NCBI GenBank assembly: GCA_958352845.1 | Contig: CATWQC010000010.1 | Coordinates: 1 to 64,000, forward strand | Length of the DNA stretch: 64,000 nt | Source: an uncultured Collinsella sp. | GTDB taxonomy: Bacteria; Actinomycetota; Coriobacteriia; Coriobacteriales; Coriobacteriaceae | Direction: 5' to 3' | Made by a program: the position numbers and the translations under genes | The notes under the pieces: generated by a model | Told to the model about the DNA's origin: nothing | Seen by the model: the letters and a program-made list of their open reading frames with translations, nothing else | Database searches by the model: none | Shown: one piece after another, positions 1-15,670 of the stretch | How positions within the stretch are numbered: position 1 is the stretch's first letter | Layout: each line of letters starts with the position of its first letter

Positions 1-1418
1 AGCAGACGGTCGACGATGATCTCGAGGTGCAGCTCGCCCATGCCGGCGATGATGGTCTGGCCGGTCTCGTGGTTGGTGGACACCTGGAAGGTCGGGTCCT
101 CCTCGGCGAGCTTGGTCAGAGCCAGGGACATCTTGTCCTGCTCGGCCTTGGTCTTGGGCTCGATGGCAACGTCGATAACGGGCTTAGCGAACTCGATCTT
201 CTCGAGGACGATCTCCTTACCCTCGGCGCACAGGGTGTCGCCGGTGGTGGAGTTCTTGAAGCCGACGCAAGCGACGATGTCGCCGGCGGCAGCGTCGTCA
301 CGGTCGATACGCTCGGCGGCGTTCATCTCGAGGATGCGGCCGAGGCGCTCGCGCTGACCGTTGGAAGCGTTGACAACGTAGGAGCCGGACTCGGCGCGGC
401 CGGAGTAAACGCGGACGTAGGTGAGCTTACCGACGAACGGGTCGGTCATGATCTTGAAGACCAGGCCGGAGAAGGGCTCGTCGAAGGAAGGATGACGCTG
501 GATCTCCTCGCCGGTGTCCGGATCGGTACCGGTGACGGCCTCGACGTCGAGCGGGCTGGGCAGGTAGTCGACGACAGCGTCGAGCAGCTCCTGGACGCCC
601 TTGTTCTTGTAGGCGGAGCCCACGAAGACGAGGTTGAGCTCGTTGGCCAGAACGCCCTTGCGCAGAGCAGCCTTGAGCTCCTCGACGGTGAAGTCCTCCT
701 CCATGAGGATCTTCTCCATGAGCTCGTCGTCAAAGCTGGCAGCAGCGTCGAGGAGCTCCTCGCGCTTGGTGGCAGCGATGTCGGCAAACTCAGCCGGGAT
801 CTCGTCCATCGGCTCGGGGTAGGTCATACCCTTCTCGTCGGCCTTGAAGTCCCATGCAGTCATGGTAACGAGGTCGATGACGCCCCAGAAGTTGTCCTCG
901 GCGCCCATCGGGACCTGAGCGGCCACGGCGTTAGCGTCGAGACGATCCTTCATGGTCTCGATAGCGTTGAAGAAGTCAGCGCCCACGCGGTCATACTTGT
1001 TGATGAAGGCGATACGGGGGACGTTGAAGGTAGAAGCCTGACGCCAAACGGTCTCAGACTGGGGCTGAACGCCGGCAACGGCGTCGAAGACGGCGACAGC
1101 GCCATCGAGGACGCGCAGGCAGCGCTCGACCTCGGCGGTGAAGTCAACGTGGCCCGGGGTGTCGATGATCTGGATGCGGTAGTCCTTACCGTCCTTGTTC
1201 CAGAAGCAGGTGGTAGCAGCGGAGGTAATGGTTACGCCGCGCTCCTGCTCCTGAACCATCCAGTCCATGGTGGCAGCGCCCTCATGGACCTCACCGATCT
1301 TGTGGGTCTTACCGGTGTAGTAAAGAATACGCTCGGTCGTGGTGGTCTTACCGGCATCGATGTGGGCCATGATGCCGATGTTACGGGTATCGGAAAGCTT
1401 GTACTTAGGCTTAGCCAT
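1..1418 (-). CDS. fusA: Elongation factor G, N-terminal part (runs off window)
   Basis: Translational GTPase that drives ribosomal translocation and, with RRF, ribosome recycling. The 472 codons visible begin [13 protein letters not shown] and show the P-loop AHIDAGKTT near residue 18, the G2 region [18 protein letters not shown] and NKYDR. Domain II and the start of domain III follow, and the C-terminal third lies outside the window. The ATG at 1418 is preceded by AAGGTAAGGA. It lies 19 bp downstream of rpsG in the classical S12-S7-EF-G order. Confidence 0.97.
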   Translation of the reverse strand, partial: MAKPKYKLSDTRNIGIMAHIDAGKTTTTERILYYTGKTHKIGEVHEGAATMDWMVQEQERGVTITSAATTCFWNKDGKDYRIQIIDTPGHVDFTAEVERCLRVLDGAVAVFDAVAGVQPQSETVWRQASTFNVPRIAFINKYDRVGADFFNAIETMKDRLDANAVAAQVPMGAEDNFWGVIDLVTMTAWDFKADEKGMTYPEPMDEIPAEFADIAATKREELLDAAASFDDELMEKILMEEDFTVEELKAALRKGVLANELNLVFVGSAYKNKGVQELLDAVVDYLPSPLDVEAVTGTDPDTGEEIQRHPSFDEPFSGLVFKIMTDPFVGKLTYVRVYSGRAESGSYVVNASNGQRERLGRILEMNAAERIDRDDAAAGDIVACVGFKNSTTGDTLCAEGKEIVLEKIEFAKPVIDVAIEPKTKAEQDKMSLALTKLAEEDPTFQVSTNHETGQTIIAGMGELHLEIIVDRL

Positions 1419-1437
1419 GTTAGTTCCTTACCTTAAC

Positions 1438-1911
1438 TTACCAACGATAGTGAGAGAACGCGCGGTTGGCCTCGGCCATCTTGAAGACGTCCTCACGCTT
1501 CTTGACGGAAGCGCCCAGGCCGTTGGAGGCGTCGAGAATCTCGTTGGCGAGACGCTCGGCCATGGTCTTCTCCTTGCGAGCGCGGGAGAAGTTGACGATC
1601 CAGCGGATACCCAGAGCGGTGGAACGACGGGAGTTGACCTCCATCGGGACCTGATAGGTAGCGCCACCGACACGCTTGGGCTTAACCTCGAGCGTGGGCT
1701 TGACGTTGTCCATAGCCTTCTTGAAGGTAGCGAGAGCGTCGCCACCCTCAGACTTCTCGGCAACGATCTCGAAAGCGGTGTAAACGATGCGCTCAGCGGT
1801 GGCCTTCTTGCCGTCAAGAAGGACCTTGTTGATGAGCTGAGTCACCAGGCGGTTGTTGTAAACGGCGTCAGGCTGAACCTCACGACGATTAGCTGCTGCA
1901 CGACGCGGCAT
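1438..1911 (-). CDS. rpsG: 30S ribosomal protein S7
   Basis: Primary 16S rRNA-binding protein of the 30S head, near the decoding centre. The 157-residue product begins [15 protein letters not shown] and has the typical S7 length, with the [15 protein letters not shown] segment. It sits between rpsL (upstream) and fusA (downstream) and is presumably cotranscribed with them from the promoter at about 2456-2484. In many bacteria S7 represses this operon; no such site was identified here. Confidence 0.98.
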   Translation of the reverse strand: MPRRAAANRREVQPDAVYNNRLVTQLINKVLLDGKKATAERIVYTAFEIVAEKSEGGDALATFKKAMDNVKPTLEVKPKRVGGATYQVPMEVNSRRSTALGIRWIVNFSRARKEKTMAERLANEILDASNGLGASVKKREDVFKMAEANRAFSHYRW

Positions 1912-1984
1912 GTGAAATCTCCTTAAGTGTCTACCGTGCGGCGCTTAGGCGGCACACGGCGAAAGTATCAAAACGTTATCTGGC

Positions 1985-2362
1985 TTATTTAGCCTTGGGG
2001 CGCTTAGCACCGTACTTGGAACGGGCCTGCATACGGTTCTGGACCGGAGCAGCGTCGTAGGCGCCACGGATGACGTGATAACGGACACCAGGGAGGTCAC
2101 GGACACGACCGCCGCGGACGAGCACGATGGAGTGCTCCTGCAGGTTGTGGCCCTCACCCGGGATGTAAGCAGTAACTTCGATGCCGTTGACGAGGCGAAC
2201 ACGGGCAACCTTACGAAGAGCCGAGTTCGGCTTCTTGGGGCTCGTGGTGAAGACGCGGGTGCACACGCCGCGCTTCTGGGAGTTGTGCTGCAGAGCAGCG
2301 TTCTTGGACTTCTTGGGCACGGAACGACGGCCCTGGCGAACCAGCTGGTTAATAGTAGGCAA
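1985..2362 (-). CDS. rpsL: 30S ribosomal protein S12
   Basis: Decoding-centre protein S12, 125 residues, with the signatures [15 protein letters not shown] and [13 protein letters not shown]. The start is TTG ([13 protein letters not shown]) six bases after AAGGAG; there is no better ATG. The lysine in the PKKPNSA segment, where mutations give streptomycin resistance in other bacteria, is the ordinary residue. It is the first gene of the S12-S7-EF-G operon. Confidence 0.97.
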   Translation of the reverse strand: MPTINQLVRQGRRSVPKKSKNAALQHNSQKRGVCTRVFTTSPKKPNSALRKVARVRLVNGIEVTAYIPGEGHNLQEHSIVLVRGGRVRDLPGVRYHVIRGAYDAAPVQNRMQARSKYGAKRPKAK

Positions 2363-2455
2363 AGCGTACTCCTTCTCGAATGATTCCAGCTTTCTGTAAA
2401 GTGCAACGGCTTGAATCGAGGGGTCAGCATCCCCCTACGAAACACGCAGTTCGAT

Positions 2456-2484
2456 AGGATACGTGGCGTTAGCTGTGCCGTCAA
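2456..2484 (-). promoter_or_regulatory. Sigma-70 type promoter of the rpsL-rpsG-fusA operon
   Basis: On the minus strand TTGACG, 17 bases, then TATCCT, about 95 bases upstream of the rpsL start codon. Found by eye only. Confidence 0.55.
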
Positions 2485-2539
2485 CAGACCACGCCGCCGG
2501 GCGTATCCCAAAATTGGCATATTTCCGCAAACCCTACAC

Positions 2540-2732
2540 AAAAGGAATCCCTTTCTGTGCGCGGGGGCGGATTCCCGGCCCGGGCGGCCCGCTGTTTAAG
2601 TTTGCTGCTCTACAGTCCTGGCTCGCACGGAGGCCACATTAAGTGGCCTCCGGCTCGTGCGAAACTCGCGACAAACTTAAACAGCGGGCGGCCCGGTCCG
2701 GGAATCCGACGTGCTCGTTGGGGCAACGTTCC
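2540..2732. repeat. 193-bp structured dispersed repeat, copy 1
   Basis: It matches 4556-4748 over its whole length without gaps. Two 35-bp outer arms (2570-2604 and 2672-2706) pair except at two positions. They enclose an inner hairpin of GGAGGCCAC, loop ATTAA and GTGGCCTCC (2629-2651). The inner stem differs from that of copy 2 but still pairs. No ORF inside looks real. It occupies the intergenic space downstream of the DUF4179 gene. Confidence 0.85.
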
Positions 2733-2776
2733 CTGCCAAAAAGGGACAGGTTTATTTTGGTCGGTTTTATCTGGGG
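2732..2776. repeat. GGGACAG hairpin repeat
   Basis: CCTGCCAAAAAGGGACAGG followed by TTTATTTTGGTCGG forms an imperfect hairpin with a T-rich end. Nearly the same sequence recurs at 31205-31254 and, inverted, at 4521-4560. Confidence 0.65.
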
Positions 2777-2845
2777 AAACGTCGCGCTCCAGCGGTAATC
2801 TGCTCTCATCTGTCATAGGGAAATCGGCGGCGTTTCCATTTAACG

Positions 2846-2880
2846 CAAAAGAGGCCGCTTCCCCTAGTAGGAAGCGGCCC
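2846..2880 (-). terminator. Intrinsic terminator after the DUF4179 gene
   Basis: On the minus strand, GGCCGCTTC and GAAGCGGCC pair around an 8-base loop, followed by TCTTTTG, directly downstream of the stop codon at 2886. Confidence 0.75.
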
Positions 2881-2885
2881 AAATC

Positions 2886-3962
2886 TTACGAATAGACGAT
2901 GGTAAAGGGTACTTCTGTTTCGGTCTCTCCTGTTGATGTGTACCTCGTGCCCTCAAGGGTTACCGAGACCACTTGATCGACATTGATCAGTTTTGTCGGC
3001 ACCGAGATGTTCTCTCCGCTATTGCGCGTCAGCGAGACATAGAAATTGTACGCGCCCGCAGCATCATCTTCGATAATCTGCTCCAATCCATCCTTGTAGG
3101 TAACGGTCAACTTTTTCGTGACTGCGTCAATGCCCAAATCATCGATGTGTGTCTGGATAGAAAACGGGCTAATCTCAAGAGGCGAGTCATCGGAGCGGAG
3201 TTCCTTTTTATCGACGTACGCTCCAACGCTAAACTCGGGCGTCGATGCCTCGAACGGCTTCGCGTCCTCGCCTTCGCCCTCAGTCCAGCAGATATTCCAG
3301 GTAACCGCATGTTGCAAATCTCGCTCGCGATCCCACGAGGCAAAGTACATCGTGCCATTAATGACCGTGTCGCTTGATGTGTCCTTATCAATTGTGCAGC
3401 GTGTGTCAGCCCATTCCTCGCCGAAGTTCATGCTGGGCGTGCCGATGCCTTGTTCTTCTTCACCATAGAGAACAAGTTCGCCTGTCTCTGCTGCCGGCTT
3501 GTAGTAGTTAACGCCATTTGGATTGGACAACGTAAACGTCACGGCACCGCAACCGTTTTTATCGATAGCCATATCATGAATGTCGAGTGTATAGCCGTTG
3601 CCCTCGACGGACAGATTGACCTTCTGTACTGAACCCTCCAAGCTTTGGGGCGCGATACCATCACCAAACTCTCTGGTGTAGGTATATTTAGTCCCCGACG
3701 AGCCACCTTGAGTCCAGGTAATGGACTCTCCGTTGCCATGGTTTCCCCAGGCAGAGGCAAAATAACTGGAATTGACGACGGCGTAGGCGACCCCTCCGGT
3801 CGCCAGCACTCCGGCAAGGCATCCGATCACGGCAACATACAGAGGCTTCGCGTGACCCTTTCGGCGAAGCGGCTCACCAGCAGCGGCATAAAGAACACGG
3901 TCAGCAAGATCGCTATCGGCTTGGACGGACTCGAAGGCCTGCTTGATTTGGTTGGATTTCAC
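2886..3962 (-). CDS. DUF4179-like membrane protein, probable anti-sigma partner
   Basis: 358 residues. A short cytosolic N-terminus (about 40 residues, MKSNQIKQAFESV...) leads to one membrane segment (about 41-64, VAVIGCLAGVLATGGVAYAV) and a large extracytoplasmic domain. This architecture and the gene order match DUF4179-type proteins paired with ECF sigma factors. The GTG start is six bases after GGAGG and overlaps the sigma gene by 50 bp, which implies coupled translation. Inference: a transmembrane anti-sigma factor or sensor. The signal sensed cannot be read from sequence. Base composition is less GC-rich than the flanking ribosomal and polymerase genes. Confidence 0.7.
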   Translation of the reverse strand: MKSNQIKQAFESVQADSDLADRVLYAAAGEPLRRKGHAKPLYVAVIGCLAGVLATGGVAYAVVNSSYFASAWGNHGNGESITWTQGGSSGTKYTYTREFGDGIAPQSLEGSVQKVNLSVEGNGYTLDIHDMAIDKNGCGAVTFTLSNPNGVNYYKPAAETGELVLYGEEEQGIGTPSMNFGEEWADTRCTIDKDTSSDTVINGTMYFASWDRERDLQHAVTWNICWTEGEGEDAKPFEASTPEFSVGAYVDKKELRSDDSPLEISPFSIQTHIDDLGIDAVTKKLTVTYKDGLEQIIEDDAAGAYNFYVSLTRNSGENISVPTKLINVDQVVSVTLEGTRYTSTGETETEVPFTIVYS

Positions 3963-4431
3963 GGTCGCCCTCCTCTAGGATGAACTTGAGTTTCGATCTG
4001 CCGCGAGCTAAACGCGTTCGAACGGTCGCGGCTGGTACGTGCAGCAACTCGGCAATCTCTGAAGTCGAGAAGCCCAGATAGTAATAGAGCACGATGGGGA
4101 TACGGAATCGTTCCGGAAGCCGCATGACATCTGACAGGACGGCCTTGGTCTCATCCTGCGCTGTCGAAAGCGACTCGGCCAGGTTCTCAATATCCTCCAC
4201 ACGCCTCCATGGCTTTCGAAAGAGCGATTTGCATTCATTGATCGTGACCCGGATAAGCCATCGACGAAGATGTTCCCAACTTTCAAAGTTTCCATCGCTT
4301 TTAAGCAACTTAAGAAAGACGTCTTGAGCAACATCGTCGGCGTCGGCGCGATCACGCAGGTACGTCAACGCGATTCGAAACACGACATCCCGGTGATCTT
4401 CAACCGCCTGTCTAAATGCTTGTTCTTCCAT
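3913..4431 (-). CDS. ECF-family RNA polymerase sigma factor
   Basis: 172 residues. Region 2 (about 10-75) holds YLRDRADADDVAQDVFLKLL and the RRWLIRVTINECKSLFRK segment. Region 4 (about 110-160) holds LPERFRIPIVLYYYLGFST, SEIAELLHVPAATVRTRLARG. The ATG at 4431 is chosen because GGGAGG lies five bases upstream; a GTG two codons earlier lies within the ribosome-binding site. It overlaps the downstream DUF4179 gene, and an ECF-type promoter lies about 50 bp upstream. The family drives stress or envelope regulons; the regulon is unknown here. Confidence 0.9.
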   Translation of the reverse strand: MEEQAFRQAVEDHRDVVFRIALTYLRDRADADDVAQDVFLKLLKSDGNFESWEHLRRWLIRVTINECKSLFRKPWRRVEDIENLAESLSTAQDETKAVLSDVMRLPERFRIPIVLYYYLGFSTSEIAELLHVPAATVRTRLARGRSKLKFILEEGDREIQPNQAGLRVRPSR

Positions 4432-4481
4432 AATCACCTCCCGGTGACGTTAATGATTCTTGCTGAGGCCCTCACCATAGA

Positions 4482-4508
4482 TACGCTTTGACCGAACGAA
4501 ATGTTTCA
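4482..4508 (-). promoter_or_regulatory. Putative ECF-type autoregulatory promoter
   Basis: On the minus strand TGAAAC, 17 bases, then CGTA. This resembles the TGAAAC/CGTA promoters used by SigW-like ECF factors in Bacillus, and it lies about 50 bp upstream of the sigma gene. Confidence 0.55.
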
Positions 4509-4520
4509 AATTCAAGCAGG

Positions 4521-4560
4521 AATAACCTACCAAAATAAACCTGTCCCTTATTGGCAAAAG
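4521..4560. repeat. GGGACAG hairpin repeat, inverted copy
   Basis: Read on the minus strand this gives TTTTGCCAATAAGGGACAGG and then TTTATTTTGGTAGG, a variant of the element at 2732-2776 and 31205-31245. It abuts copy 2 of the 193-bp repeat. Confidence 0.6.
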
Positions 4561-4748
4561 GAATCCCCTTCTGTGCGCGGGGGCAGTTTCCCGGAACGGG
4601 CCGCCCGCTGTTTAAGTTTGCTGCTCTACAGTCCTGCGCAAGACGGAAAGCACATTAAGTGCTTTCCTTTGCGTGCGGAACTCGCGACAAACTTAAACAG
4701 CGGGCGGCCCGTTCCGGGAATCCGACGTGCTCGTCGGGGTAACGTTCC
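4556..4748. repeat. 193-bp structured dispersed repeat, copy 2
   Basis: Same orientation and length as 2540-2732. The outer arms 4586-4620 and 4688-4722 pair almost perfectly. The inner hairpin is GGAAAGCAC, loop ATTAA, GTGCTTTCC (4645-4667), so both sides of the stem changed together relative to copy 1. With copy 1 it brackets the sigma/DUF4179 module. Confidence 0.85.
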
Positions 4749-4754
4749 TCACCA

Positions 4755-4791
4755 AAAAAGACCCGCTTCCCTGTTGGGAAACGGGTCTTTG
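4755..4791 (-). terminator. Intrinsic terminator of rpoBC
   Basis: On the minus strand AAAGACCCGTTTCCC pairs with GGGAAGCGGGTCTTT around a short loop and ends in a T-run, 26 bp after rpoC. Confidence 0.85.
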
Positions 4792-4816
4792 GAAGGACGG
4801 TTAACGTACTTGGAAG

Positions 4817-9292
<4,476 letters not shown>

Positions 9293-9298
9293 AGTCAA

Positions 9299-12790
<3,492 letters not shown>

Positions 12791-12863
12791 CAGGTTTTTC
12801 CTCCTTCACGGAAATGCTCGGTGGGTTGGCGAGGCATAGCTTCGCCAGTTATCGCAACCTAAT

Positions 12864-12891
12864 AGTTTATCAGGTACCGACCGTTGGGCAA
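12864..12891 (-). promoter_or_regulatory. Possible rpoBC promoter
   Basis: On the minus strand TTGCCC, 16 bases, then TAAACT, about 75 bases upstream of rpoB. A moderate match only. Confidence 0.35.
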
Positions 12892-12968
12892 GAAAAGCCT
12901 TGACGCGATTGAGTTTTTGGAGTAGCAAAGTTTTTCGACAGAAAACACGCAGGTAGATGTATGTGTAT

Positions 12969-12982
12969 CGAACATCTGTTCA
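12969..12982. promoter_or_regulatory. LexA-box-like palindrome
   Basis: CGAACATCTGTTCA differs at two positions from the Gram-positive SOS box CGAACATATGTTCG. It lies about 180 bp upstream of rpoB, downstream of galU. No SOS gene is adjacent, so function is doubtful. Confidence 0.25.
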
Positions 12983-13023
12983 TATATTTTCTGTGAACAG
13001 AGAGCCGGCAATCGCAGCTCCTA

Positions 13024-13057
13024 TAAAAAACGGGCGCGAACCGAGGTCCGCGCCCGT
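13024..13057 (-). terminator. Intrinsic terminator of galU
   Basis: On the minus strand CGGGCGCGGAC and the matching GTTCGCGCCCG form a stem followed by six T residues, 21 bp past the galU stop. Confidence 0.85.
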
Positions 13058-13077
13058 AAATGTCGATGCCCGAAGGC

Positions 13078-13986
13078 TTACTTGCGCATCAATCCGCCGC
13101 GCTCGTCGATGGCGTCCCAGAAGGCATCGGCAAAGCGAGGATCGCTTGCGGCCATGAGGGCGTTGGTTGCCATCCAGCCAGACGGGGTGCCGGTGTCGTA
13201 GCCCGACAGCGGGTCGATAACGACAGCGTACATAGCCTCGCGATCGAGCGAGCGGGCCATGGCGTCGGTGAGCTGAACCTCGCCGCCCTTGCCGGCCTGC
13301 TGATCAGCGAGCAGGTCCATGACCAGCGGGCTCAGCAGATAACGGCCGACAATGTACAGGTTGGACGGAGCCGCCTCGGGAGTGGGCTTCTCGACCAGAC
13401 CGCCGATGCGCCAGACAGCGCCCGGCTCTGCATCGGCAACGTCCTCGGCGCCCTCGAGCGAACCGACGCGCTCGCCGGCGATAACGCCGTAGCGGCTGAC
13501 TTCCTCGGGCGAGCAAGCAGCGACGGCGATAACCGAAGCTCCACCGTGCTCCTTGGAAACGGCGAGCATCTTGTCGCAGATGTCGCGATTAGGCACAACG
13601 TAGTCACCCAGAAGAACCAGGAAGTTCTCCCCTGCCACGGCGTCGGCAGCAGAGCGGATAGCATGGCCGAGGCCCTTGGGCTCGTACTGATAACGGAAGT
13701 CGACCGGCATACCGCCAGCGTGGGCGACGGCATCGGCATAGGCGTTCTTGCCGCGCTCGCGCAGCAGGTTCTCGAGCGAGCGATCGGGCTGGAAGTAGTT
13801 CAGTAGCTCGGGCTTACCGGGAGAAGTAACGATGATGGCGTCGTCGACTTCCTCGGGGTCGAGCGCCTCCTCGACGACGTACTGAATGACGGGCTTGTCG
13901 AGCACCGGCAGCATCTCTTTGGGCGTGCACTTGGTGCCAGGCAGAAAACGCGTGCCAAGACCGGCGGCGGGGATGATTGCCTTCAT
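13078..13986 (-). CDS. galU: UTP--glucose-1-phosphate uridylyltransferase
   Basis: Makes UDP-glucose from glucose-1-phosphate and UTP for polysaccharide and envelope synthesis. About 302 residues starting MKAIIPAAGLGTRFLPGTK, the nucleotidyltransferase signature, with VLDKPVIQYVVEEAL and a VEKP motif. The ATG at 13986 is preceded by AAGGATC; a longer frame upstream lacks homology to the family. Monocistronic, with its own terminator and a plausible promoter upstream. Its position between rplJL and rpoBC is unusual. Confidence 0.93.
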   Translation of the reverse strand: MKAIIPAAGLGTRFLPGTKCTPKEMLPVLDKPVIQYVVEEALDPEEVDDAIIVTSPGKPELLNYFQPDRSLENLLRERGKNAYADAVAHAGGMPVDFRYQYEPKGLGHAIRSAADAVAGENFLVLLGDYVVPNRDICDKMLAVSKEHGGASVIAVAACSPEEVSRYGVIAGERVGSLEGAEDVADAEPGAVWRIGGLVEKPTPEAAPSNLYIVGRYLLSPLVMDLLADQQAGKGGEVQLTDAMARSLDREAMYAVVIDPLSGYDTGTPSGWMATNALMAASDPRFADAFWDAIDERGGLMRK

Positions 13987-14082
13987 GTTATTCAAAGATC
14001 CTTTCGCAGGCGCAAAAGCGCCCCATGCGTGCGGCACACAGCCGCAGACCAAATTGCGATACCTAAGCATCTTACCGCTGGA

Positions 14083-14110
14083 ACTATATGTCGCTACAAG
14101 GCAGAGACAA
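14083..14110 (-). promoter_or_regulatory. Possible galU promoter
   Basis: On the minus strand TTGTCT, 16 bases, then TATAGT, about 97 bases upstream of the galU ATG. The rest of 13987-14239 shows nothing else recognisable. Confidence 0.4.
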
Positions 14111-14239
14111 TTCTTCAGCAGGTCAACGCAAATTATTGCTCGAATGGTGCAATTTTATTGCCCAACGGCAGGGTGCCCGATACGACGCAAATCACAGAAC
14201 ATGGCAGTTTGAGCTACCGATGTCGAGGGACCGAAAAAC

Positions 14240-14272
14240 AAAAAAGACGGGGCTCGCAATGCGAACCCCGTC
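14240..14272 (-). terminator. Intrinsic terminator of rplJL
   Basis: On the minus strand GACGGGGTTCGC and GCGAGCCCCGTC pair around three bases, followed by a T-run. Confidence 0.9.
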
Positions 14273-14300
14273 TGCAAAGAAATCTGGCGAGAAAGCCTGA

Positions 14301-14678
14301 TTACTTGAGGGTGACAGCAGCGCCAGCAGCCTCGAGCTTCTCCTTGGCAGCCTCGGCGTCCTCCTTCTTGGCACCCTCGAGAACAGCCTTGGGAGCGCCC
14401 TCGACGACCTCCTTGGCCTCCTTCAGGCCAAGGTTGGTGAGCTCACGGACGGCCTTGATGACCTGGATCTTGTTGTCGCCGAAGCCCTCGAGCACGACGT
14501 CAAACTCGGTCTTCTCCTCGGCCTCAGCAGCGCCAGCAGCGGGAGCGGCGACAACAGCGGCAGGAGCAGCGGCGGAAACGCCGAAGGTGTCCTCGATAGC
14601 CTTGACGAGCTCGGAAGCCTCGAGAAGGGTCATTTCCTTAAGAGCATCGATGATCTCATCGGTGGTAAGCTTAGCCAT
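14301..14678 (-). CDS. rplL: 50S ribosomal protein L7/L12
   Basis: Stalk protein that recruits translation GTPases. 125 residues starting [20 protein letters not shown]. It has an N-terminal dimerisation helix pair, a flexible Ala/Gly/Pro-rich hinge (around residues 38-52) and the C-terminal domain ending AAGAAVTLK. The ATG at 14678 follows AAAGGA; an upstream in-frame extension is not part of the protein. Second gene of the rplJL operon. Confidence 0.97.
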   Translation of the reverse strand: MAKLTTDEIIDALKEMTLLEASELVKAIEDTFGVSAAAPAAVVAAPAAGAAEAEEKTEFDVVLEGFGDNKIQVIKAVRELTNLGLKEAKEVVEGAPKAVLEGAKKEDAEAAKEKLEAAGAAVTLK

Positions 14679-14780
14679 TTCTAAGTCCTTTCGGTTTCCG
14701 TGTCTGTGCACGGAGATCAGTTAAAACACGGCGCGAATGCGCCAGGGGTGCGGCGTTGCCGCCGCGGGTGAAAACAGCAA

Positions 14781-15302
14781 CTAGGCTGCCTTCTGCTCGG
14801 AGACCTGCTGAATCGAACGAGCGAGACCAGAGGAAACGCCGTTGACGCAGACAGCGATGTCGCGAGCGAAACCGGAGATGAGACCGGCGATCTGGCCGAG
14901 AAGCTGATCCTTGGTGGGCAGCTCGGCGATAGCCTTAACATCATCAGCGGAAACGGCCTTGCCGTCGGAGATACCGCCCTTGATCTCAAGGACGCCCTTG
15001 GACTGAGCGGAGAAGTCCTTAAGGGCCTTAGCGGCCTCGACCGGCTCGGACTCGTAGAACACATAAGCGACGGGGCCGGCGAGGATCTCGTCGATCTCGG
15101 GCTGCTCCTGGTTCTTGAGGGCGATCTTGACCAGGTTGTTCTTGTAGACCTTCATCTCGGCGCCGCACTCGCGAAGCTGATGACGCAGCTCCTGAGCCTG
15201 CTTAACCGTCAGACCGTTGTAGTTGACGACGAACAGACCGGCGTTCTCGGCGATACGGGACTCGATCTCTGCAACCTTGTCGATTTTGTACTGCTGGGGC
15301 AT
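14781..15302 (-). CDS. rplJ: 50S ribosomal protein L10
   Basis: Base of the ribosomal stalk, binding 23S rRNA and L7/L12 dimers. 173 residues starting MPQQYKIDKVAEIESRIAE, with the family motif NYNGLTVKQAQELR and a C-terminal helix for L12 binding. GAGGAGGTG lies just upstream. A 210-base leader carrying L10-leader features and an intrinsic terminator precedes it, so autogenous attenuation is expected. Confidence 0.97.
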   Translation of the reverse strand: MPQQYKIDKVAEIESRIAENAGLFVVNYNGLTVKQAQELRHQLRECGAEMKVYKNNLVKIALKNQEQPEIDEILAGPVAYVFYESEPVEAAKALKDFSAQSKGVLEIKGGISDGKAVSADDVKAIAELPTKDQLLGQIAGLISGFARDIAVCVNGVSSGLARSIQQVSEQKAA

Positions 15303-15512
15303 GAATTACACCTCCTCGAATTCTTTCCGGGCACGGTCCGCCACAAGGACGTGACGGGGGCATGTCCAAAAAGAAAGCCCCCGCGCTGCATGAGCGACGG
15401 GGGCGAGAAGACATATCTACTCGACCACCTCGGCTGGCGGGAAGTCCCATTAAGCTCGCGGATAAGACCCGTTTGCGCCGGCTGTCTCTGGCAGCGGATT
15501 CGTGCGTGAACC
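15303..15512 (-). ncRNA. Ribosomal protein L10 leader
   Basis: The minus-strand transcript contains AGACAGCCGGCGC, GCTTAATGGGACTTCCCGCC and CCGAGGTGG. These are recognisable pieces of the L10 leader found in front of rplJ in many Gram-positive bacteria, where L10(L12)4 binding represses the operon. It ends in a terminator hairpin (15367-15404), so control is probably by transcription attenuation. Confidence 0.75.
15367..15404 (-). terminator. Attenuator hairpin in the L10 leader
   Basis: On the minus strand GCCCCCGTCGCT pairs with AGCGCGGGGGC, followed by TTTCTTTTT, 65 bases before rplJ. Confidence 0.75.
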
Positions 15513-15518
15513 GAAAGT

Positions 15519-15547
15519 ATTATGGCGGGGACCCCGGCGTCGGTCAA
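15519..15547 (-). promoter_or_regulatory. rplJL promoter
   Basis: On the minus strand TTGACC, 17 bases, then CATAAT, placing the transcript start near 15512. It is preceded by GGTTTTCCG, shared with the tuf and rpmG promoters. Confidence 0.65.
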
Positions 15548-15670
15548 CGGAAAACCGGGCTGCACACAATTCCACCATCCGGCCGCGCCGCCGAAGGCCG
15601 GGTTTTCGTTGGCTGACGCCCCCACTCATAATGCTTGGGTCGGTGGGCTGATGTATTGCGTCCCGTTGGG

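Noticed and set aside
27..1436. 469-codon open frame on the plus strand
   Set aside because: Antisense of fusA, same low-complexity composition.
15568..15583. tRNA-Leu-like fragment on the minus strand (CCGGATGGTGGAATTG)
   Set aside because: Only the 5' part resembles tRNA-Leu; no anticodon arm or T-loop follows, so not a tRNA gene.
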